DNA of 8,128 nucleotides from JALOAT01 sp041677345 (GTDB lineage: Bacteria > Pseudomonadota > Gammaproteobacteria > Thiohalomonadales > Thiohalomonadaceae), in NCBI GenBank assembly GCA_041677345.1, contig JBAYQE010000111.1, positions 1-8,128 on the forward strand, in the 5' to 3' direction. The position numbers were made by a program, and so were the translations under genes. Position 1 is the first letter of the stretch, and each line of letters opens with the position of its first letter. Positions 1-5,764 of the stretch are shown piece after piece. Under the pieces are notes generated by a model. It had not been told where the DNA came from, made no database searches, and saw only the letters and a program-made list of their open reading frames with translations.

Positions 1-158
1 GCCATGATGCGCAGCAGCGTGGACTTGCCGGCGCCGTTCAGGCCCAGCACGCCAATTTTCGCGCCTGGGAAGAACGACAGGGAGATGTTCTTGAGGATTT
101 CCCGCTTCGGCGGCACGACCTTGCCGACGCGGTTCATGGTGTAGATATATTGCGCCAT
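1..158 (-). CDS. ettA: Energy-dependent translational throttle protein EttA (ABC-F ATPase), N-terminal part
   Basis: This is the first 52 codons of an ABC-F ATPase, running off the left edge of the window. EttA binds the ribosomal E site and gates entry into elongation according to the ATP/ADP ratio; that role is known for the family. What is visible: the protein starts MAQYIYTMNRVGKVVPPK, which is almost the E. coli EttA N-terminus, followed by a conserved stretch ILKNISLSFFPGAKIGVLGL and the first Walker A motif GLNGAGKST at residues 39-47. There is no membrane segment, as expected for a soluble ABC-F protein. The start at 158 is chosen because it gives the exact family N-terminus, although no clear Shine-Dalgarno sequence precedes it. 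It is transcribed away from the histidine kinase gene, so it is a divergent neighbour and not part of the signalling cluster. Confidence 0.95.
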   Translation of the reverse strand, partial: MAQYIYTMNRVGKVVPPKREILKNISLSFFPGAKIGVLGLNGAGKSTLLRIM

Positions 159-193
159 GGAATTGCCGGACTGCAGTGGGGTTGCGAAGGCAG

Positions 194-202
194 ATTCTAT
201 CA
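194..202 (-). promoter_or_regulatory. Extended -10 promoter element for ettA
   Basis: On the minus strand this reads TGATAGAAT, an extended -10 (TGn followed by TAGAAT, five of six matches to TATAAT). It lies about 36 bases upstream of the ettA start, giving a predicted leader of roughly 29 bases. No good -35 is seen at 16-18 bases, which is acceptable for extended -10 promoters. Inferred from sequence only. Confidence 0.4.
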
Positions 203-210
203 CCTCGGTT

Positions 211-226
211 TGAGAGGTCGGTCACA
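211..226. promoter_or_regulatory. CRP/Vfr-like site (TGAGA-N6-TCACA) in the divergent region
   Basis: TGAGA-N6-TCACA matches nine of ten positions of the CRP core TGTGA-N6-TCACA. It is centred at 218.5, about 31 bases upstream of the predicted ettA start point and about 92 bases upstream of the predicted start point of the kinase gene. The second distance is a permissive class I position; the first would overlap the ettA promoter. This is a motif match only. Confidence 0.3.
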
Positions 227-260
227 AATATCCGCTGTAGTCGGGCAACGTGATCGAGGT

Positions 261-276
261 TGTGACTTACTTCGCA
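261..276. promoter_or_regulatory. CRP/Vfr-like site (TGTGA-N6-TCGCA) upstream of the PAS kinase
   Basis: TGTGA-N6-TCGCA matches nine of ten positions of the CRP core. Its centre, 268.5, lies about 42 bases before the start point expected from the GCCGATAA/GATAAG element at 297-305, which is the classic class II activator position. It is exactly 50 bases from the neighbouring site at 211-226. The motif and spacing are visible; binding is inference. Confidence 0.35.
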
Positions 277-296
277 GGAAGCGTGACGGCCACGCG

Positions 297-304
297 GCCG
301 ATAA
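297..304 (+). promoter_or_regulatory. FliA (sigma-28) type -10 element GCCGATAA, or sigma-70 -10 GATAAG
   Basis: GCCGATAA is a perfect match to the flagellar sigma-28 -10 consensus. The matching -35 position (278-285, GAAGCGTG) is poor against TAAAGTTT, so the promoter is not secure. GATAAG within and after it (300-305) could instead be a weak sigma-70 -10 assisted by the CRP-like site centred 42 bases before the predicted start. Either reading puts transcription at about 311, just before the ribosome binding site. Confidence 0.4.
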
Positions 305-315
305 GAAGAAACATC

Positions 316-323
316 GGAGGGGG
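316..323 (+). promoter_or_regulatory. Ribosome binding site of the PAS histidine kinase
   Basis: GGAGGGGG lies five bases before the ATG at 329. It is the only strong Shine-Dalgarno sequence near the 5' end of this frame and fixes the start. Confidence 0.75.
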
Positions 324-328
324 ATTCC

Positions 329-3300
329 ATGGATTCAGCAACGGCCTACGCGCCAGCCATCGCTGCGGCCGCGTGGTTCGACTGCGCGCCGGATGCCATG
401 GCCATTGTGGGTTTCGACGGCTGTATCCGTCAGGTAAATGCCGCGGTAGTGCGATATTTCGGCTATCCGGCCGAGGAACTCATCGGCAGCACCTACCGGC
501 GCTACTTCCATCCGGACGACTTGCCGCTGATTGAGGCTACCGTGCATCTCATGGCACGGGGCGAGCCGGGACTGATCATCGAGCTCCGCTGCATCGACAG
601 TTCGGGTGCCGTCCAGTGGTTCGAATGGAATGGCGCCCCCGTGGACTCCCAGTCCTTCATCGCCATCGGGCGCCAGATCGACACACGCCGGGCCTTGTTC
701 CACACCCTGGAGGATGCGGGTGCGGCCATGGCCGGCCTGTCCCAAGGTTACTGGGTGCGCGACATCGCCTCGGATAGCACCTACTGGTCACCCGAGTTGC
801 GCGAGGTCTTCGGCCTGGCGCCCGACGCCCCGTCCTGCGCCCTGGAGGAGGTCGGTGACCTGGTCCACCCGGACGATCGGGACCGCCTCCGGCAGGAGAT
901 CTCCGAGGCGCTCGCTTCGCCCACCTGCCGCAACTTTGCCACCGAGTATCGCCTGCAGGCGCTGGATGGCACGCGCGTGTTGCGTGCCAGCGTGCGTATC
1001 GCGCGCGATGCCGCGGGCAAGGCGGTGCAAACCGTCGGCACGGCGCAGGATGTGACCGCACAGCGCCAGGCCGAGGAAATCCTGGCCCGCGAGCGATTGC
1101 TCAACGCCGCGGTTTTCGAAAGCGGGGGCGCGCTCATCGTGGTGGTGGACCGCGCGGGCAGGGTGGTGCGCTTCAACCGCGCCGCCGAAGAATTTACCGG
1201 CCTGCACCGTGAGGACCTGGAGGGCAAGCCGTTCTGGAACATACTCCCGGCGAGTGAGCGTGATTACGTACTGGATATCTTCCAGCAACTGATAAGCGGT
1301 GAGGTGGCCTCGCTTTCCAGCATGCACTGGTTTGGCCGCGACGGTGCGCGCATCCCGACCACATGGTCGAATACCGCCGTCACGGACGAGCACGGGCAGG
1401 TGCGTTTCGTCATTGCCACCGGCGTGGATATCTCCCGTCTGGCCGAGACCCGGCGACAACTCGCCCTGGCGCGTGAAGACTACCGGCGCCTCATCGAACT
1501 CACGTTCGACATGGTGCTGGTACAGTCGCTCGAGGGCATCATCCTGGACATCAACCGTGCCGGTGCAGAATTGCTCGGTGTCGACGAACCCGGCCAGCTC
1601 ATCGGCCGCAATGCGAAGGACTACCTGCACCCCGATTCGGTCGAGTTCTGCCTTGCCTGTCTGGACACCGTGCTGCGTGAGGGCGAGCAACGACCCCACG
1701 CGGAATTTCGCTTCGTGACCACGGCGGGGCAGGCGGTCGAGGTCGAACTCACGGCGGCGATTCGCGTGGACTGGAATGGCCAACCTGCGGTGCAGGCAGT
1801 CATGCGCAACCTGAGCGAGCATCGCCTGGCACAGACGGCTGCGCGGGCGCGGGAGCATTATTTCGAGACCCTGGCCCAGGTGGTGAACGTTGGTATCCTC
1901 CAGGCCGACGTGCAAGGCTACGTGGTGTACGCCAATCGTCGGGCGGCCGAGATATTCGGCTCCGACGACATCCTCGGGCTGGCTTGGCGACAGTTCGTGC
2001 ACCCCGAGGACCTGCCGCGGCTGAAGGCGATGGTGACCCGCTTCGCGACCGGACAGCCGACTTCGCTGGAATGTCGTGTGTGCCGCTCCGATGGCAGCAT
2101 GTTGTGGGTGCTGGATCAGATGGTCGCGCAGCGCGGCGACAAGGGCGAGCTACTGGGCTACATCGGCACCATCACCGACATAACGCCTTTCAAGGAACTC
2201 AACCACCAGTTGGCCGAGGCCGAGGAACGCGCGCGCAGGGTGGTCGCCATGTCCTTCGACCTGGTAACCATCGTGCGCGGTGACGAGCTCACCATCGCCG
2301 AAATCAATGTGCGCGGTGCGCGTATGCTCGGCAGGCGTCCGAGCGAACTCGTGGATCAGCCCTTCCTTGACCTGGTGTTGCCAAAGTACCGGGGCACGGA
2401 GGCCTCACGCGTGCGCCGTGCAATGGAATCGTGTCAGCCCGGCAGCGTGGCCGAACGCAAGCTCCTCAAGTGTGACGGCACCTATCTGGAAATGGAAGGT
2501 GCCGTCATTCCTGTGACCTACGACGGCGAGCCCGCGGTATACGTGGTCTATCGTGACATCACGGAGCGCAAGGCTGCGGAGCGGGCGCTGCGCCAGCGGG
2601 AACATCATTTCCAGACCCTGGCCAAGGCAGCCCCCGTGGGGATTTTCCAGACCGACGCCCAGAGCCTGTGCGTGTACGTCAACGAGCGTTATCTGGACAT
2701 CACGGGTTATTCGTACCTCGACACCCTGGGCCAGGGCTGGTGGGCACATGTGGTGGAGGAAGACCGTGACCGCATGCGTCTTGACTGGAAGCAACTGGTC
2801 GCCGGCACTGATGCGTGCTTCCGTTGTGAGTATCGCTTGCGCCGCAAGGACGGCCAGGTGATCTGGGTGCTGGGCCAGGCGGTGTCGGAGCGCGACAGTG
2901 CCGGGGCGTTGCTCGGCTATATCGGCACCATCACCGACATCACGCGCAGCAAGCTCAACGAGATCGAATTGCGCAACTACCGCGAGCACCTGGAGGACAT
3001 GGTGCGCGACCGCACCCTGGAACTGGAGGCGGTCAACCGCGAGCTCGAGTCCTTCAGCTACTCGGTCTCGCACGACCTGCGCGCGCCGCTCCGCGCCATT
3101 CACGGCTTTGTGTCCACACTCACCGAGGATTACCAGGACAGGCTGGATGAGGATGGGCGTTTCTTCCTGAGCCGGATCCAGGTGAACAGTCGCCAGATGT
3201 CCGACCTCATCGAGGAATTGCTGGAGCTGTCGAAAGTGTCGCAGGCACCCCTCAAGCGCGAATGGGTCGACCTTTCCGACCTCGCCACGATGGTACTCGA

Positions 3301-3700
3301 CGAGTTACGCATGGCACATCCCGAACGTACCGTGGAGACGATCGTGGCGGGCGGCCTGCGTGCCTTCGGTGACCCGAAGCTGCTGCGTTGCCTGCTGCAC
3401 AATCTGCTGGCCAATGCCTGGAAGTACACCGGCAAGACCGCCAGCCCCAGGATCGAATTCGGGGGCGTGAACACCGGCGGCCTGTGCAACTTCTACGTGC
3501 GCGACAACGGTGTGGGTTTCGACATGGCCTGTGCCGGCGAGCTGTTCCGGGCGTTCCATCGGCTGCACCATCCCTCCGAGTTCGAGGGCACGGGCATCGG
3601 CCTTGCCACGGTGCACCGCATCGTGACCCGCCATGGCGGCAAGGTGTGGGCCGAGGCGAGGGAAGGGGAAGGGGCGGTTTTTTTCTTTACCCTGCACTAG
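329..3700 (+). CDS. Soluble multi-PAS sensor histidine kinase (seven PAS, HisKA, HATPase_c)
   Basis: A 1123-residue cytoplasmic histidine kinase with no signal peptide or membrane segment. Reading the protein I see seven PAS domains at about 16-119, 135-248, 257-372, 384-499, 508-622, 632-748 and 757-874, several ending in the usual G-x-x-x-D-I/V-T/S pattern (for example GTITDIT at 617 and 870). A helical linker (about 875-905) leads to the HisKA motif SYSVSHDLRAPLRAIHGF with phospho-acceptor H915. The ATPase domain has the N-box NLLANAWKYT (1025-1034), G1 box DNGVGF (1059-1064) and G2 box GTGIGLA (1087-1093), all intact. The kinase core is of the phytochrome-like type, but there is no GAF or PHY domain. 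There is no C-terminal receiver, so the regulator 167 bases downstream is the likely partner. PAS 4-5 and 6-7 look duplicated. Ligands and cofactors of the PAS domains cannot be told from sequence. Confidence 0.93.
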   Translation: MDSATAYAPAIAAAAWFDCAPDAMAIVGFDGCIRQVNAAVVRYFGYPAEELIGSTYRRYFHPDDLPLIEATVHLMARGEPGLIIELRCIDSSGAVQWFEWNGAPVDSQSFIAIGRQIDTRRALFHTLEDAGAAMAGLSQGYWVRDIASDSTYWSPELREVFGLAPDAPSCALEEVGDLVHPDDRDRLRQEISEALASPTCRNFATEYRLQALDGTRVLRASVRIARDAAGKAVQTVGTAQDVTAQRQAEEILARERLLNAAVFESGGALIVVVDRAGRVVRFNRAAEEFTGLHREDLEGKPFWNILPASERDYVLDIFQQLISGEVASLSSMHWFGRDGARIPTTWSNTAVTDEHGQVRFVIATGVDISRLAETRRQLALAREDYRRLIELTFDMVLVQSLEGIILDINRAGAELLGVDEPGQLIGRNAKDYLHPDSVEFCLACLDTVLREGEQRPHAEFRFVTTAGQAVEVELTAAIRVDWNGQPAVQAVMRNLSEHRLAQTAARAREHYFETLAQVVNVGILQADVQGYVVYANRRAAEIFGSDDILGLAWRQFVHPEDLPRLKAMVTRFATGQPTSLECRVCRSDGSMLWVLDQMVAQRGDKGELLGYIGTITDITPFKELNHQLAEAEERARRVVAMSFDLVTIVRGDELTIAEINVRGARMLGRRPSELVDQPFLDLVLPKYRGTEASRVRRAMESCQPGSVAERKLLKCDGTYLEMEGAVIPVTYDGEPAVYVVYRDITERKAAERALRQREHHFQTLAKAAPVGIFQTDAQSLCVYVNERYLDITGYSYLDTLGQGWWAHVVEEDRDRMRLDWKQLVAGTDACFRCEYRLRRKDGQVIWVLGQAVSERDSAGALLGYIGTITDITRSKLNEIELRNYREHLEDMVRDRTLELEAVNRELESFSYSVSHDLRAPLRAIHGFVSTLTEDYQDRLDEDGRFFLSRIQVNSRQMSDLIEELLELSKVSQAPLKREWVDLSDLATMVLDELRMAHPERTVETIVAGGLRAFGDPKLLRCLLHNLLANAWKYTGKTASPRIEFGGVNTGGLCNFYVRDNGVGFDMACAGELFRAFHRLHHPSEFEGTGIGLATVHRIVTRHGGKVWAEAREGEGAVFFFTLH
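1451..2950 (+). repeat. Tandem duplication of a two-PAS module inside the kinase gene
   Basis: Residues about 375-622 (PAS 4-5) and 625-874 (PAS 6-7) line up with a constant offset of 249-253 residues. Anchors are TFDMV (392) with SFDLV (642), REHYFETLAQ (508) with REHHFQTLAK (757), and LLGYIGTITDIT with LLGYIGTITDIT at the two ends. At DNA level 20 bases at 2162-2181 recur exactly at 2921-2940. The protein similarity is clearly higher than between other PAS pairs in the same protein. Duplication is inferred from this register. Confidence 0.65.
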
Positions 3701-3867
3701 CAGGCCCGGCGGCTTGGCTATACTTGCCGTTGCCCCGGCCATGCCCCGGGGCTGAGGCCAAATCACAGAAAAAAAGGCCGCTATCCACAGGCACCGTCCC
3801 GAGGCCCACCACAGCGGGACTCGTTGCGAACGGTGACCGCCGAAGGGGGTTTTGAGGAGGTCGTATT
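3701..3867 (+). other. Gap between kinase and response regulator, with GC hairpin
   Basis: This 167-base gap has a 7-bp stem at 3732-3738 and 3746-3752 (GCCCCGG / CCGGGGC, loop of 7) and a weaker 6-bp stem at 3796-3801 and 3815-3820. No T-tract follows either, so they are not typical intrinsic terminators; they could be attenuating or RNA-stabilising structures within an operon. A lone TATACT (3719-3724) has no acceptable -35. I see no gene here, and cannot tell whether the two signalling genes are cotranscribed. Confidence 0.4.
3854..3860 (+). promoter_or_regulatory. Ribosome binding site of the response regulator
   Basis: GAGGAGG, seven bases before the ATG at 3868, is a near-ideal Shine-Dalgarno sequence. 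It predicts strong translation and fixes the start. Confidence 0.85.
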
Positions 3868-5571
3868 ATGAAGGGCGGACCGGTTCGCAAACCGTTGCGC
3901 GTCCTCGTGGTGGAGGATTCCCAGGATGACGCCTACTTTCTGTTACGCGAACTGAGGAAGGGCGGTTACGAGCCAGAGTACCTGCGCGTCGATACCCTTG
4001 CCGCCACGGCCGAGGCCCTTGCGGGAGAACGTTGGGAACTGGTCATTTCCGATTACCGCCTGCCCCGTTTCACTGCCCTCGATGTGCTCGCGCTGGCTCG
4101 CGAACGCGCCCTTGATATCCCCATCATCGTCATTTCCGGCGCCATCGGCGAAGATCTCGCCGTGGAGACCATGCGTGCCGGGGCCCACGACTACATCATG
4201 AAGGACCGCATGGTCAGGCTTTGCCCGGCCATCGAACGGGAGTTGCGCGAGGCCGGGGTGCGTCGCGAACGACGCCAGGCGGAACGGGCGCTGCGTGAAA
4301 GCGAGGCCCGCTTTCGCGAGCTCACCGAGACCATTGCCGACGTGTTCTGGATGATCGACTGCGGGCATGGGCGCATGACCTACGTGAGCCCCGTGTATGA
4401 AAAGATCTGGATGCGTTCCTCCGCGCCCCTGCGCGAGCGTGCCTCCACCCTGCTCGATACCGTGCACCCGGAGGACTACGACCGGGTCCACGCGGCCCTG
4501 GAGATCGACGGCTGGGCCGGGTTCAATCTGGAATACCGCATCCAGCTGCCGGACGGCGGCGAGCGTTGGATCCACACCCGTTCCTTCCCGGTGCGCGACG
4601 AGAGCGGCGCCGCGAGGCGTATCGCCGGCGTGAGCAGGGATACCACGGAGCGCAAGCGCCTGGAGGCGGAGACGCAGAAACTATCGCGCGCCCTGGAGCA
4701 GACGGCTGATGCGGTGATGATCCTCGACCGCGACGGGCGCATCGAATTCGTCAACGGCGCGTTCGAGGACATGTCGGGTTACAGTCGCTCGGAAGTGCTG
4801 GGACGCCAGCCCAAGCTGCTGCGCTCGGGATTTCAGGACGATGCCTTCTTCACCCACGTCTGGCGCACCCTGCGTAGTGGGTTGCCGTTCACCGACGTGT
4901 TCGTGAGCCGGCGCAAGGACGGCGAGCTGTACTACGAGGAAAAGACCCTCACCCCGGTGCGCGACGCGCGCGGCGACATCACCCATTACGTGTCCACGGG
5001 CCGCGACATCACCCGCCGCCTGCGCATGCAGCAGCGTCTGCAGCATGTGGAACGGCACGATGCGGAGAGTGGGCTCGCCAACCGCATATTCTTCGTGGAA
5101 CGGCTGGGCCAGGCCATTCTCAACGCACGCCGCCTCGGGCGCAACGTGGGCGTGCTGTGCGTGGGCCTGGATACGGGCGGACTGCTCGGGGCTGACGCCA
5201 AGGAGGTGGAGGAAAAGCTCCTTCCGGTCATCGCCGAACGCCTGCGCGCCCTGTCCGGCCCCAAGGACGTGGTGGCGCGCCTGGAGCGCGATCAGTTCGC
5301 ATTATTGCGCTGCGAGACCGATGTGGAGGCCCTGGAAACGCTCGCCCGGGACATCGTCGGTGCCTTCGCCGAGCCGGTCCGCGCCGAGGGGTATGAGCTG
5401 TTCCTCACCCCGAACGTAGGTATAAGCCTCTTTCCCAAGGATACCGAGGAAACCGACGAACTGCTGCGCAACGCCCACCTCGCCATGCGAGCCTCCCGCG
5501 AACAGCGGCGTACCGGCTATCGCTTCTTCACGACCCAGCTGTCACAACCTGCCAATCCATCCAACGGCTGA
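3868..5571 (+). CDS. Response regulator: receiver, two PAS domains, degenerate GGDEF, EAL absent
   Basis: A 567-residue soluble regulator. The receiver (about 9-125) is complete: acidic pair E16/D17, phospho-acceptor D62 in LVISDYRLP, S90 in IIVISGA and K112 in YIMKD. A helical linker precedes PAS 1 (about 142-263, ending GVSRDTTERK) and PAS 2 (about 272-386, of the type with a RRKDG(E/S)LY(Y/W)EE core common in GGDEF-EAL proteins). The last domain (about 393-556) begins HDAESGLANR in place of the usual HD-x-LTGLPNR and has ERDQF (473-477) where GGDEF belongs. The FKxIND/GHxxGD segment and the Arg of the RxxD inhibitory site are also gone. The C-terminus, YRFFTTQ plus ten residues, is the usual GGDEF-to-EAL junction, but no EAL follows. 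Diguanylate cyclase activity is therefore unlikely; a role as phospho-dependent scaffold or GTP/c-di-GMP sensor is inference. It probably receives phosphate from the kinase upstream. Confidence 0.92.
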   Translation: MKGGPVRKPLRVLVVEDSQDDAYFLLRELRKGGYEPEYLRVDTLAATAEALAGERWELVISDYRLPRFTALDVLALARERALDIPIIVISGAIGEDLAVETMRAGAHDYIMKDRMVRLCPAIERELREAGVRRERRQAERALRESEARFRELTETIADVFWMIDCGHGRMTYVSPVYEKIWMRSSAPLRERASTLLDTVHPEDYDRVHAALEIDGWAGFNLEYRIQLPDGGERWIHTRSFPVRDESGAARRIAGVSRDTTERKRLEAETQKLSRALEQTADAVMILDRDGRIEFVNGAFEDMSGYSRSEVLGRQPKLLRSGFQDDAFFTHVWRTLRSGLPFTDVFVSRRKDGELYYEEKTLTPVRDARGDITHYVSTGRDITRRLRMQQRLQHVERHDAESGLANRIFFVERLGQAILNARRLGRNVGVLCVGLDTGGLLGADAKEVEEKLLPVIAERLRALSGPKDVVARLERDQFALLRCETDVEALETLARDIVGAFAEPVRAEGYELFLTPNVGISLFPKDTEETDELLRNAHLAMRASREQRRTGYRFFTTQLSQPANPSNG

Positions 5572-5584
5572 TCACGCCCCGGTT

Positions 5585-5603
5585 GCCCCAATGACATTGG
5601 GGC
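5585..5603. repeat. 19-bp perfect palindrome after the response regulator gene
   Basis: GCCCCAATG-A-CATTGGGGC is a perfect inverted repeat starting 13 bases after the stop codon and ending directly against the predicted FliA -35 of the next gene. As RNA it would fold into an 8-bp stem with a GAC loop, but no T-run follows (TAAGGTTTGG), so it is a poor intrinsic terminator. It may be a terminator-like hairpin or an operator for the downstream promoter; the sequence does not decide. Confidence 0.5.
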
Positions 5604-5630
5604 TAAGGTTTGGTCTCGCTCGGCCGATAT
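5604..5630 (+). promoter_or_regulatory. FliA (sigma-28) promoter of the chemoreceptor gene
   Basis: TAAGGTTT (5604-5611), an 11-base spacer, then GCCGATAT (5623-5630) matches the sigma-28 consensus TAAAGTTT-N11-GCCGATAA at 14 of 16 positions with the exact spacing. It precedes a methyl-accepting chemotaxis gene, a typical late flagellar regulon member. The start point should lie near 5637, giving a leader of about 128 bases. Confidence 0.8.
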
Positions 5631-5645
5631 ACGGATCACAGCTCG

Positions 5646-5661
5646 TGTGAACGATTTCACA
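5646..5661. promoter_or_regulatory. Perfect CRP/Vfr core site (TGTGA-N6-TCACA)
   Basis: TGTGA-ACGATT-TCACA matches all ten core positions of the CRP/Vfr box. A further TCACA at 5636-5640 makes an overlapping inverted pair with the same TGTGA (five-base spacer), and a lone TGTGA follows at 5696-5700. The centre, 5653.5, is about 17 bases downstream of the predicted FliA start point, so CRP would repress that promoter or activate another one further down. The motif is visible; function is inferred. Confidence 0.5.
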
Positions 5662-5764
5662 GAACGAGAACCCGGATTGCGGCCGACGCACAAGGTGTGA
5701 CGGGCAGGAAGCGCGGCGGCTGCGTGTTTTGTATCAAGACTTCGGTAAAGCCAGGCAGACGTGC

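Noticed and set aside
150..534. Two short plus-strand frames starting before the kinase ATG
   Set aside because: They overlap the kinase in other frames, lack ribosome binding sites and cover the divergent promoter region.
788..2002. Long open frame of 404 codons on the minus strand, opposite the kinase
   Set aside because: It lies wholly antisense to clear PAS domains, has low-complexity composition typical of high-GC shadow frames, and no ribosome binding site or recognisable motif.
3678..3684. Run of seven T at the end of the kinase gene, as a frameshift site or terminator
   Set aside because: It lies within codons for three Phe in the expected C-terminal strand (VFFFTLH) and the frame ends normally 16 bases later; there is no stable GC stem directly before it.
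3719..3767. TATACT and a lone TCACA upstream of the response regulator as a separate promoter
   Set aside because: No acceptable -35 at 16-19 bases, no extended -10, and no partner half-site at CRP spacing.
5729..5764. TTG start adding 12 residues to the chemoreceptor
   Set aside because: The added residues (MYQDFGKARQTC) are not hydrophobic or family-like, no good ribosome binding site precedes them, and ATG at 5765 gives a normal short cytoplasmic N-terminus before TM1.
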